Position numbers and translations under genes: made by a program. Shown in pieces: positions 7,214 to 15,370 of a stretch of DNA of 64,000 nt. The notes under the pieces are model-generated. The model was not told the DNA's origin. It did no database searches and worked only from the letters and a program-made list of their open reading frames with translations. This DNA is from an uncultured Alphaproteobacteria bacterium (GTDB taxonomy: Bacteria > Pseudomonadota > Alphaproteobacteria > RF32 > CAG-239). The stretch lies in contig CAKQRZ010000009.1 of assembly GCA_934271715.1 (NCBI GenBank), positions 25,419 through 89,418 of the forward strand, in the 5' to 3' direction. How positions within the stretch are numbered: position 1 is the stretch's first letter; every line of letters starts with the position of its first letter.

Positions 7214-10200
7214 CTATTTATATTGGCTCATGTATTCCAATAAAGTATGCTTATCGTTAACGTTTTTCTGAGCTTTTTCCAGCAATTCTTCATAACGTGC
7301 CGGGTTCATCTTGTTGACAACCTGGAAACGTGTTTCACTAGACATAAACTCAGACAAAGGTTTAGATGGAGCTTTAGAATCCAATGTCAACGGAGCTTTG
7401 CCTGCTGTTTCGTTCAACGGATTGAAACGGAACAAAGGCCAACTGCCTGTTTCAACAGCATTCTTTTGGTGAGCCAAACCATCAGCCATATTCAAACCCT
7501 GGTTAATGCATGGGCAGTAAGCGATAATCAAAGACGGACCGTCATAGGCCTCAGCTTCGTTCATAGCTTTAATAACCTGCATATCGTTGGCACCCATAGC
7601 AACCTGAGCTACATATACATTGCCATAAGACATAGCAATCATAGCCAAATCTTTTTTCGGCAATTCTTTACCGGCTGTAGCAAATTTGGCAGAAGCGCCC
7701 ATCGGAGTAGCTTTGGATTGTTGACCGCCGGTGTTAGAATATACGCCGGTGTCCACAACCAAAATATTGACATTGCGGCCGGAAGCGATAACGTGGTCAA
7801 CACCGCCGAAACCAATATCATAAGCCCAGCCGTCACCACCGATAATCCATACGGATTTTTTAATCAGGTAGTCGGCGATTTCGCTCAAATGCTTAGCTTC
7901 TTCGCTGTTCATTGTTGCCAATTCAGCGCGCAAAGCAGCTACATTGTCGCGTTGAGCGTCAATTTCCATATCATTAGACTGAGGATTGCTCAAAATCTTT
8001 TCAGCAACTTCGCCTAATTCTGCTTTCATAGATTCCAGCAAAGTTTTGGCTGTAATTTGTTCGTGGTCAATAGAAACACGCATACCCAAACCAAATTCGG
8101 CGTTATCTTCAAACAAAGAGTTTGCCCAAGCCGGACCATGACCTTTTTCATCTTTGCAATATGGTGTTGTCGGCAAGTTACCGGAATAAATTGAAGAACA
8201 ACCTGTTGCGTTTGCCACAACCATACGGTCACCAAACAATTGAGTCAGCAATTTGATGTATGGCGTTTCGCCGCAGCCTGCGCAAGCACCAGAAAATTCA
8301 AACAAAGGCTGAATCATTTGTGTTGTCTTAGGCAAGTTTTTAGCAACTTCAGTTCTCTTTACATAAGGCAATGTTTCAAAGAACTTCCAGTTGGCCTTTT
8401 CTTCTTCCAAGTGGTTTTCAATGTGGTCCATATTGATAGCGTGCAATTCCGGATTTTCTTTGTTTTTAGCCGGACAAGCTGTTACGCATACGCCGCAGCC
8501 TGTGCAGTCTTCCGGAGAAATTTGCAGCATAAACTTCTTACCGGCAAATTCTTTACCTTTATAGTCGGCAGTTTTCAAGGTAGCCGGAGCGTTCTTTAAT
8601 TCTTCTTCCGAAGCAACTTTCATACGAATTACACCGTGCGGGCAAACGATTGAGCATTTACCGCATTGAATACAAGTATTTGCATCCCAAACCGGAACTT
8701 CGGTAGCGATGCAGCGTTTTTCATATTGAGTTGTAGCTGTCGGCCATGTACCGTCAACAACTTCTTGCAAATCAGAAGTTTTAATGCTGTCGCCGTTGTC
8801 GGCAATCAAGGTTGCGGTCAAGCCTTGTACAAATTTAGGAGCATCGGCCGGAACAGGAGCTTGGCGATGGAATGTAGATGTAACGTGGTCTGGATAAGAA
8901 ACCTCGAACAAGTGTTCCAAAGAAGCGTCAACAGCGGCATAGTTCTTTTGTACAATAGCGTCGCCTTTTTTGCTGTAAGTCTTTTTAATGGCAGCTTTAA
9001 TCTGCGCAATAGCTTCATCTTTTGGCAAAATGTTAGAAATTGCAAAGAAACAAGTCTGCATAACGGTGTTAATACGCTGTCCCATACCGGTAGCACGAGC
9101 AACTTCAACCGCGTTAATAGTGTATAATTTCAGGTGCTTAGCCAAAATTTCTTCTTGAACTTCAATTGGCAGATGTTCCCAAACTTCATCAGCTTTGTAC
9201 GGAGCATTCAACAAGAATGTAGCGCCGTCTTTAGCAATGCGCAGAATATCAACTTTATTCATAAATTGGAATTGGTGACAAGCCACAAAATCTGCCGAAG
9301 TAATCAAATAAGCCGAGCGAATCGGATTGTCGGAAAAACGCAAGTGAGATGTGGTCATAGAGCCTGACTTACGAGAATCGTAAACAAAGTAGCCTTGACC
9401 ATATTTTCCGGCGTCTTCAGCAATGATTTTGATGGAGTTCTTGTTAGCGCCAACTGTACCATCGGCACCCAAACCAAAGAACACAGCGCGCACAACATCG
9501 TCCGGTTCAACATCAAATTTAGCGTCATAAGCCAATGATTTGTGTGTCAAATCGTCGTTAATGCCAACGGTAAAGCCGTTAATCGGAGCGGCAGAAACAG
9601 CGTTGTCAAACACAGCTTTAGCCATAGCCGGTGTAAATTCTTTAGAAGATAAACCATAGCGACCGCCATAAATTTTTGGCAAGCTTGCCAGTTTGCCGTT
9701 TGAAAAGGCTTGCGACAAAGCGGTAACAACATCCAAATACAAAGGTTCGCCCAAAGAGCCGGATTCTTTTGTTCTATCCAAAACAGAAACAGTTTTAACT
9801 GTTTTCGGCAGAGCTTTTAAGAAAGATTCGGTTGGGAACGGACGATACAGATGAACTTTCAAAACGCCCAATTTAGCACCGTGAGCATTCAAATATTCAA
9901 TAGCTTCTTCAACTGTTTCGGCACCGGAGCCCATAACCACGATAACGTTTTCAGCGTCAGCAGCGCCGACATAGTCAACAACATGATATTGACGGCCGCT
10001 GATTTTGGCGAATTTATCCATTTCTTCCTGAACAATGCTTTCAACTTTATCATAATATACGTTAGCAGCTTCACGGCCTTGGAAGAACACATCCGGATTC
10101 TGCGCTGTACCGCGGATAACCGGATTTTCCGGACGCAGAGCATGCTCAGCGTTAAATTTGTAATTAACGTCTTTCAGCATTGCGCGCAAATCGTCATCCG

Positions 10201-10762
10201 AAAGCAATTTAATCTTTTTAATTTCGTGAGAAGTTCTGAAACCGTCAAAGAAATGTAAAAACGGAACGCGGGAGCGCAAAGTAGAGGTTTGCGCAATGGC
10301 CGCCATATCGTGAGCTTCTTGCACGGAGTTGGAGCAAAGCATTGCAAAACCAGTTTGGCGGCAGCCCATAACATCGGAGTAATCGCCGTAAATTGACAAA
10401 GCGTGATAAGCCAAAGAGCGGGCGGCAACATGCATAACAAACGGCATCAATTCGCCGGCAATTTTATACATGTTCGGAATCATCAACAAAAGGCCTTGAG
10501 AAGCCGTAAATGTTGTGGTGAGGGCACCGGCTTGCAAAGAACCGTGGCAAGCACCAGCAGCGCCTGCTTCTGATTGCATTTCCTGCACTTCAGGAATCAC
10601 GCCCCACAGATTCTTCTGTTTTGCGGCAGACCACGCATCAGCCCATTCGCCCATCGGAGAAGACGGAGTAATCGGGTAAATAACGCAGACTTCGTTCATG
10701 CGGTGTGCAACAGAAGAACACGCTTCGTTGGCATCCATCATTTTCATTTTTACATCTGACAT
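7214..10762 (-). CDS. nifJ: Pyruvate:ferredoxin (flavodoxin) oxidoreductase
   Basis: Single-chain cytosolic enzyme of 1182 residues that oxidises pyruvate with CoA to acetyl-CoA and CO2, passing electrons to ferredoxin or flavodoxin. The domain order is standard: pyrimidine-binding domain I with YPITPSSPMGEWAD, domain II, a CoA-binding region, two 4Fe-4S clusters (CIQCGKCSIVCP and CTGCGVCVTACP at about 700-760), the proximal cluster Cys in GACAGCGETPY, and the thiamine diphosphate motif GDGWAYDIGFGG with the following NTGGQQSKATP. AAGGAT precedes the ATG. It implies anaerobic pyruvate metabolism in an organism whose relatives mostly use pyruvate dehydrogenase. A single-gene transcript is likely, with its own promoter and terminator. 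Confidence 0.97.
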   Translation of the reverse strand: MSDVKMKMMDANEACSSVAHRMNEVCVIYPITPSSPMGEWADAWSAAKQKNLWGVIPEVQEMQSEAGAAGACHGSLQAGALTTTFTASQGLLLMIPNMYKIAGELMPFVMHVAARSLAYHALSIYGDYSDVMGCRQTGFAMLCSNSVQEAHDMAAIAQTSTLRSRVPFLHFFDGFRTSHEIKKIKLLSDDDLRAMLKDVNYKFNAEHALRPENPVIRGTAQNPDVFFQGREAANVYYDKVESIVQEEMDKFAKISGRQYHVVDYVGAADAENVIVVMGSGAETVEEAIEYLNAHGAKLGVLKVHLYRPFPTESFLKALPKTVKTVSVLDRTKESGSLGEPLYLDVVTALSQAFSNGKLASLPKIYGGRYGLSSKEFTPAMAKAVFDNAVSAAPINGFTVGINDDLTHKSLAYDAKFDVEPDDVVRAVFFGLGADGTVGANKNSIKIIAEDAGKYGQGYFVYDSRKSGSMTTSHLRFSDNPIRSAYLITSADFVACHQFQFMNKVDILRIAKDGATFLLNAPYKADEVWEHLPIEVQEEILAKHLKLYTINAVEVARATGMGQRINTVMQTCFFAISNILPKDEAIAQIKAAIKKTYSKKGDAIVQKNYAAVDASLEHLFEVSYPDHVTSTFHRQAPVPADAPKFVQGLTATLIADNGDSIKTSDLQEVVDGTWPTATTQYEKRCIATEVPVWDANTCIQCGKCSIVCPHGVIRMKVASEEELKNAPATLKTADYKGKEFAGKKFMLQISPEDCTGCGVCVTACPAKNKENPELHAINMDHIENHLEEEKANWKFFETLPYVKRTEVAKNLPKTTQMIQPLFEFSGACAGCGETPYIKLLTQLFGDRMVVANATGCSSIYSGNLPTTPYCKDEKGHGPAWANSLFEDNAEFGLGMRVSIDHEQITAKTLLESMKAELGEVAEKILSNPQSNDMEIDAQRDNVAALRAELATMNSEEAKHLSEIADYLIKKSVWIIGGDGWAYDIGFGGVDHVIASGRNVNILVVDTGVYSNTGGQQSKATPMGASAKFATAGKELPKKDLAMIAMSYGNVYVAQVAMGANDMQVIKAMNEAEAYDGPSLIIAYCPCINQGLNMADGLAHQKNAVETGSWPLFRFNPLNETAGKAPLTLDSKAPSKPLSEFMSSETRFQVVNKMNPARYEELLEKAQKNVNDKHTLLEYMSQYK

Positions 10763-10861
10763 AGATAGTATCCTTAAAAGTTTAAATTAAAATTACAAAA
10801 CATCAAAGGCTTAAAGCCAAAGGTTTTGTATGGGTTACAAAACAATAATGTTTATGGCGAA

Positions 10862-10889
10862 TTTATAGCATATCGCCGGTAAAAATCAA
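10862..10889 (-). promoter_or_regulatory. Probable promoter of nifJ
   Basis: On the minus strand TTGATT (10884-10889), a 16-nt spacer and TATAAA (10862-10867) lie about 100 nt upstream of the nifJ start. Confidence 0.55.
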
Positions 10890-10974
10890 GTTTTTAAAAG
10901 CAGTTTGCCACATACTTATTTTATATATAATCTGTGCATAAAATGACAAAATATAAAAAATTTTCAAAAAGGTC

Positions 10975-11003
10975 TTGACTTTTGTCAATGTGAGGGTTAT
11001 AGA
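10975..11003 (+). promoter_or_regulatory. Promoter of the M16-like gene
   Basis: TTGACT at 10975, a 17-nt spacer and TATAGA at 10998. The -35 region is part of the perfect palindrome TTGAC-TTTT-GTCAA, which could be an operator. Between it and the ATG at 11059 there is no Shine-Dalgarno-like sequence. Confidence 0.6.
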
Positions 11004-11058
11004 TATAGGCATAATTCAATTATTAACATATTTATTAACTTTTTAAATTATTCGCATT

Positions 11059-12354
11059 ATGAAGAAGATTTTAGCTAACGGTGTTACTATCGTATGTAAG
11101 AACGCATGTGAGTTTAAGGAAGTTTCATTGACTTTCAAGTCTGGTCATGCAAACGAGCCAAAAGTTGGTATTGCCGGTGTCTATGAGAAGCTTGTTACAA
11201 GCAATACTCATTGTACTGGCTCAGTTTTCGGCGGTTCTATGACTTCATTTATCGTTTACAATGCAAACGGTATCAGTACTTTGAGCAAGGCAGTTAAGGC
11301 GTTGTTTTCAGGCTGTGTGAAAGTTCCAGTAACTTTGAAGGCGTTGACTGAGGTTATCAAGGATGTTATTCAGCATACTGAAGACTTGGCTCCGCTCCCA
11401 GAACGTCAGGTGAAGCTTGCTTACAAGCATACTGCGTTTGGCAACAGCAAGCTGTGGTCTACAGATGAGTATATTGCAAAGCTTCAGGAGCTTACGGTTA
11501 AGGATGTTCAGGAGTACATTGCAGACAATCTTGTCGGTAACAATATCGTCGTCAGTTACTGCGGTCCTATTGATTCGGAACATCCTGAAGAGGACGTCAA
11601 TGAAGTAGCAAAGGTTGTAGAAAAGTACTTCGGCAAGCTTCCTGCCGGCACCAAGAAAGCTGATTGCTCTCTTGACTATACTGGCGGCTTCCAGTTCATT
11701 CAGGGCGAAGGTACTAAGCATGTTGCCCGTCTCGGCTGGTATTTGCCTAAGGAATACAATACTGCAGAGACTAACATTCTGATGAGTATGCTCGCCGGCC
11801 GCTTGGAACGTTCTATGGCAGAAGCCAAGATTGATGCCGATACCAATGTCAAGGTTGCCGGTTACTTCGGTCTCCGCACTCTGTGTATTACGCTGAAGTG
11901 TTCCGGTAAGCGTCACTTTGATGCCGCTTTCAACATTGTACTGGCTAACATCAAGCGTTTGCAGGACAGCGAAGCTACAGAACGCCGTATGGAAACAACT
12001 CGTTCCCGTGCTGCCAATGAGCGCCTCGTCGTTTCTAACGAAGTTTTGCCTGGTTCAGTTGAGGCTGCATGGTCTTTGCTCGGCCGTGACATTGATTACG
12101 ATGCCGACAGCGTGATCAGCGATCTTTATCAGGTAACTGCTCACGATGTTAAGGTTGCTGCCCGCGAGATTTTCTCTCAGAAGCCAACGGTTGTGCTTTA
12201 TACCCGCAAGCCTTATCCTACCATGGATAAGATTCAGAAAGCGATTGCGTATGGTGCCAAGCCAAAGGCTCAGGGCAAGAAGTCTGAAGAGACAGAGTTC
12301 TCTGAGACTGAAAAAACTGCCATGGAAAGCATTGATGCTTGTCATTCAAACTAA
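11059..12354 (+). CDS. M16-family (insulinase-like) peptidase homologue lacking the zinc motif
   Basis: A 431-residue protein with the two-half M16 layout: LPERQVKLAYKHTAFGNS, a linker with VSYCGPID and a GGFQFIQGEGTKHVARLGW segment opening the second half, then ANERLVVSNEVLPGSVEA. The catalytic HxxEH of active M16 enzymes is missing; the matching position reads VYEKLV. It resembles the non-catalytic partner of two-subunit M16 enzymes, and no catalytic partner is adjacent. Codon choice differs from the neighbours (many AAG, CTT, GCT; neighbours prefer AAA) and the start ATTATG lacks a Shine-Dalgarno, so recent transfer is possible. No signal peptide is seen. Confidence 0.75.
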   Translation: MKKILANGVTIVCKNACEFKEVSLTFKSGHANEPKVGIAGVYEKLVTSNTHCTGSVFGGSMTSFIVYNANGISTLSKAVKALFSGCVKVPVTLKALTEVIKDVIQHTEDLAPLPERQVKLAYKHTAFGNSKLWSTDEYIAKLQELTVKDVQEYIADNLVGNNIVVSYCGPIDSEHPEEDVNEVAKVVEKYFGKLPAGTKKADCSLDYTGGFQFIQGEGTKHVARLGWYLPKEYNTAETNILMSMLAGRLERSMAEAKIDADTNVKVAGYFGLRTLCITLKCSGKRHFDAAFNIVLANIKRLQDSEATERRMETTRSRAANERLVVSNEVLPGSVEAAWSLLGRDIDYDADSVISDLYQVTAHDVKVAAREIFSQKPTVVLYTRKPYPTMDKIQKAIAYGAKPKAQGKKSEETEFSETEKTAMESIDACHSN

Positions 12355-12409
12355 GCATCCGGCGCGTTAACCAGACCTAAATCTGAAATCTTAATAATCT
12401 TCTAAAACT

Positions 12410-12446
12410 AAGGAGTACGTTTTTATAACGTACTCCTTTCTTTTTG
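12410..12446 (+). terminator. Terminator of the M16-like gene
   Basis: A perfect 12-bp stem AAGGAGTACGTT / AACGTACTCCTT with a 5-nt loop, followed by TCTTTTT. Confidence 0.85.
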
Positions 12447-12502
12447 CCTTGCATAATTGCCGGCAATAAACTATATACCATAGCAAAAGGGAGAATTATA
12501 AA

Positions 12503-13351
12503 ATGCTGGAAATATTGGCAGAAACACTGATTGATAACATAAAAATTTTTCCGTTTCTGTTTGTTACCTATTTGTTTTTGGAATATCTTGAACGCAAAAC
12601 TTCAGATAAAACCACAGCTGCTATTCAAAAAGCCACCAAGGCCGGTCCTTTAGCCGGTGCGGTTTTGGGCGTTTTGCCGCAATGCGGATTCTCGGTTGTT
12701 GCCGCCAATTTATTTGCCGCCCGCGTGATTACTTTAGGCACGCTGATGGCAATTTTTCTTTCCACCTCAGACGAGCTATTGCCGATTTTAATTTCTTATG
12801 AAGCTCCATTGTCTTTAATTGCCCTAATTATCGGCTATAAAGCCGCGTGCGGAATTATCTTTGGCTATTTAATTGATTTTACGTTTAAAAAACGTCATAA
12901 TTTGCCGGAACCGGATATTGAAACGCTGTGCCAAAACGAGCATTGCCATTGCGAGGAAGACGAGCCGCTTTGGAAACCGGCGCTTTATCATTCTGTACGC
13001 ATTACCTTGTTTATTTTAGCGGTCAGCCTAATTTTGAATCTTCTCCTGCAATTTTACGGAAACTCAGCTAATCTGACGCAAATTCTGCAATATCCGCTGC
13101 TGGGAGAAATGTTTAGCGCTTTAATTGGACTGATTCCGAATTGTTCGGCTTCGGTTATTTTGACGCAGATGTATATTATGAATTATATTGATTTCAGCAC
13201 CATGATGAGCGGCAGCTTGGTCAGCGGTGGAGTAGGGCTGCTGGTGCTGTTCAGAGTAAACCGCCCCTTAAAGCAAAACCTTAAAATTCTCGCTTTGCTC
13301 TATATTTGCGGCTTGCTCGGCGGCTTGTGCAGCAATTTACTGGAATTTTAA
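12503..13351 (+). CDS. Putative 10-TM heavy-metal exporter, ArsP_2-like
   Basis: A 282-residue integral membrane protein in two related halves. Each half has a Cys-containing motif, GVLPQCGFSVVAANLFAAR and GLIPNCSASVILTQMYI, and TSDELLPILIS follows the first. The halves are joined by a hydrophilic loop rich in Cys, His and acidic residues (CQNEHCHCEEDE, about residues 143-155) that could bind metal. This layout matches the putative metal exporter family PF11449 (ArsP_2). The substrate is unknown. GGGAGAA precedes the ATG. No arsR-type regulator is adjacent. Confidence 0.75.
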   Translation: MLEILAETLIDNIKIFPFLFVTYLFLEYLERKTSDKTTAAIQKATKAGPLAGAVLGVLPQCGFSVVAANLFAARVITLGTLMAIFLSTSDELLPILISYEAPLSLIALIIGYKAACGIIFGYLIDFTFKKRHNLPEPDIETLCQNEHCHCEEDEPLWKPALYHSVRITLFILAVSLILNLLLQFYGNSANLTQILQYPLLGEMFSALIGLIPNCSASVILTQMYIMNYIDFSTMMSGSLVSGGVGLLVLFRVNRPLKQNLKILALLYICGLLGGLCSNLLEF

Positions 13352-13455
13352 TATTGCGTAAATACCAGTTCTCACAGGGTAAAATCTCAAAAAAAATCAT
13401 ATACTTTTAATTTTCTATGTGATAAATTTAGTGATAGCATAATAGAGAGGATAAA

Positions 13456-13872
13456 ATGAATAAATCAAATTTAGACTTGGTAAATTTAAAAAACTGTATT
13501 TCAACCTTGAAAAACTGCTCTAAAGATTTCAAAGCTGCTGACACGGAAATAATGAAAGAATATATCGCCGACGCCTGTATAAAACGTTATGAATATACAG
13601 TTGAAACAGCTTGGAAAACAATGAAAAAATTTCTGAAATTGGAATACGGTAAAAAAGACGAAGAACTGACTATGAACAATATTTTCCGTTTTATGGAGGG
13701 GTATGGATTTATTCATTCTTGGGAAAAGTGGCGTGAATATTACGACCGAAGAAATGACACCAGCCACGAATATAGCCAAGTTAAAGCTCTGGTAATTTTA
13801 GGCATGGTTGATAATTTAGTTGAAGACTGTGAATTTTTGTATAAAAAACTGCAAGATAAAATGGAAAAATAA
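13456..13872 (+). CDS. HEPN-domain toxin of a HEPN-MNT pair (HI0074/HepT-like)
   Basis: A 138-residue helical protein of the nucleotidyltransferase substrate-binding (HI0074) family, with the hallmark RYEYTVETAWKTMKKFL. Near residue 95 it carries RNDTSHEY, the Rx4HxY motif of HepT-type HEPN ribonucleases; in studied pairs the Tyr is modified by the partner nucleotidyltransferase. The next gene follows with no gap. By analogy it is an RNase toxin neutralised by AMP transfer, but a non-toxic role cannot be excluded. GAGAGGA precedes the start. Confidence 0.85.
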   Translation: MNKSNLDLVNLKNCISTLKNCSKDFKAADTEIMKEYIADACIKRYEYTVETAWKTMKKFLKLEYGKKDEELTMNNIFRFMEGYGFIHSWEKWREYYDRRNDTSHEYSQVKALVILGMVDNLVEDCEFLYKKLQDKMEK

Positions 13873-14178
13873 ATGGTTTTAGGCGTGACAGACAAAGAAC
13901 AGCGGATTATAGAAGATATTTTAGACGCTTATGCGGATAGTTATGCCTTTTATTACTATGGTTCGCGCGTAAAAGGCAATTTTGAAAAGACCTCTGATTT
14001 AGATGTTTTAATCAAAGGTCAAAAAGAAATGCCGCTGTTTATTTTAAGCGAGCTGAAAGAAAAATTTGACGCCAGCTATTTGCCGTACATTGTCAATTTT
14101 TCCGATTATCACAATATCACGCCTGATTTTTATGAGCATATCAAGCAAGATTTGGTTAATTACAAAGCAAATGCTTAA
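13873..14178 (+). CDS. MNT-domain nucleotidyltransferase (antitoxin)
   Basis: A 101-residue minimal nucleotidyltransferase with the pol-beta-type motif GSRVKGNFEKTSDLDVLIKG (GSx3G and DxD). In MntA-HepT pairs this protein adds AMP to the HEPN partner and so silences its RNase. The ATG directly abuts the stop of the HEPN gene, so coupling is expected. The 3' end overlaps the convergent pilin gene by 4 bp. Confidence 0.87.
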   Translation: MVLGVTDKEQRIIEDILDAYADSYAFYYYGSRVKGNFEKTSDLDVLIKGQKEMPLFILSELKEKFDASYLPYIVNFSDYHNITPDFYEHIKQDLVNYKANA

Positions 14179-14981
14179 AACTCCAGAGTTACGGTACAGC
14201 TTTGCACGCCGCCTTCACAGCCGTTGCATTCATCGTTAATTTCGTCCAGAGTAATGTCGTTAAGGCATTTTTTGTCGCCGCCGCAATAGGCATCGCCGTA
14301 AAATTGCGTATTGTTGGCGCCGGATTTATAAATCCATGCATATTGCACGGCACTATGCAGCGGCTGAGCTAAATCGCTCATCAGGGCGCGGCATAGCTTA
14401 ACCGGAAAATAAGGTGTGAATCCGGTGCCATCATCATTATTTGTAAAACCGCCAATATGAAAATCCATAACCAAATTGCCGCCGCGGGAAAAAACACTAA
14501 CCATGTTGCCGTCAGAATCAATAAGCTGATTTATGGCGTTGTTGCTATGCCAATCGGCAGGAACTAAATTTGCCGCAAGCACATAGTCGCGCAGCCCGCA
14601 TTCTTGCCAATTTGCTACCCAATCATTACATTTCAGCTTCTTAAATTCGTTTACATTTCCAATCATTCCCGCCACTAAATAGCTGTATTGTTCTATAGTT
14701 TTGTTGATTTTAAACTTTTCCATCGCCTTTGAATAACCGGCAATCCCGCCAACCGATAATACTCCAATTATTGCCAGAACGCCTAGCATTTCAATCATAC
14801 TGCGGCCAAGCGGGTTTGTGCCTCTGCCACCAGTCATCCTAGGCCGTGACGCACAGTCTGTACCTAGGATCTTGTGGCACCAAGGGCGTGGCAATCCAAA
14901 ACCCTCGCCCCGTGAGGGAGAGGGTGCAGACTTGTCTGCGGGTGAGGGGTACTTAAAGACATTTTCAAATAATTTATACAT
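14175..14981 (-). CDS. Type IV pilin-like protein, RNA-leader class (copy 2)
   Basis: A 268-residue member of the local pilin family: processing site G|RSMIE, hydrophobic helix, and C-terminal KKCLNDITLDEINDECNGC with Cys pairs, ending VTLEF. The start MYKLFENVF, preceded by GGAGG, matches the start of copy 4 (MYKNFEKG), but here a repeat of family 2 separates the start from GRSMIE, giving a leader of about 60 residues. Upstream is the structured RNA leader. Product location is expected at the inner membrane before assembly. No assembly genes lie nearby. Confidence 0.85.
   Translation of the reverse strand: MYKLFENVFKYPSPADKSAPSPSRGEGFGLPRPWCHKILGTDCASRPRMTGGRGTNPLGRSMIEMLGVLAIIGVLSVGGIAGYSKAMEKFKINKTIEQYSYLVAGMIGNVNEFKKLKCNDWVANWQECGLRDYVLAANLVPADWHSNNAINQLIDSDGNMVSVFSRGGNLVMDFHIGGFTNNDDGTGFTPYFPVKLCRALMSDLAQPLHSAVQYAWIYKSGANNTQFYGDAYCGGDKKCLNDITLDEINDECNGCEGGVQSCTVTLEF
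14833..14949 (-). repeat. Dispersed palindromic repeat (family 2), copy B, inside a pilin leader
   Basis: 117 bp, very close to 6564-6674. It adds an in-frame segment containing KILGTDCASRPRMTGG between the pilin start and its processing site. The pilin at 31668, with the same start, lacks it, which marks the insertion point. Confidence 0.8.
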
Positions 14982-14997
14982 ATTTCTAACCTCCGTT

Positions 14998-15190
14998 TAA
15001 TTTGTTGTATGCAAAACAAAACCCACCAAAATGGCGGGCGGATGTTGAGAAACCGTATATAACCAAACGGCTCGGCTTATTCAGCTCATAGCCATATTCA
15101 GCCGACATCCGCTCAAGCGAAAATCGGCATAACAAATTTAAGTCGTTTATGCATAACGACTGGTTATATAAAGGGTTCTCACGCCCTAGA
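14998..15190 (-). ncRNA. Structured pilin leader RNA with terminator (R2), riboswitch-like
   Basis: Read on the minus strand from GGGCG (15186). The outer helix has GGGCG with CGCCC and GAGAA with TTCTC; the second helix is TATATAACCA/TGGTTATATA (10 bp). Then come hairpins AGTCGTT/AACGACT, GCCGA/TCGGC and GGCT/AGCC. GCGGATGT in the third arm can pair with ACATCCGC near the 3' end. The intrinsic terminator CCCGCCA/TGGTGGG plus TTTTGTTTT overlaps the CGCCC strand, so outer helix and terminator exclude each other. The gene starts about 40 nt later. I do not recognise a known class. Confidence 0.65.
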
Positions 15191-15244
15191 CAGACTATAG
15201 CCTATCCAACAATCATTTTAGCTAAAGATAATCTGAAAGTAAAG
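15184..15244 (-). promoter_or_regulatory. Conserved promoter block of pilin leader R2
   Basis: A 61-bp block is 55/61 identical to 26689-26749, upstream of pilin copy 3. It contains TATAGT (complement of 15194-15199) as a likely -10, ending about 7 nt before GGGCG, and the palindrome TTTAGCTAAA in the -35 area with no good -35 hexamer. That suggests a regulator-dependent promoter. Confidence 0.6.
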
Positions 15245-15370
15245 ACATTTTTATTTCACAAAATCAAAAAATAAATACACTTTTTAAGATTTTTCTAAAA
15301 AAGTATTTAATTTATTGCAAAGACGAATTGTCTACCTCCAAGTTAATATATTGAAGAGGAATATAACATA

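Noticed and set aside
14998..15190. Pilin leader RNA as a T-box or classical c-di-GMP riboswitch
   Set aside because: No T-box antiterminator sequence and none of the conserved tetraloop-receptor motifs of c-di-GMP-I are present; the fold differs.
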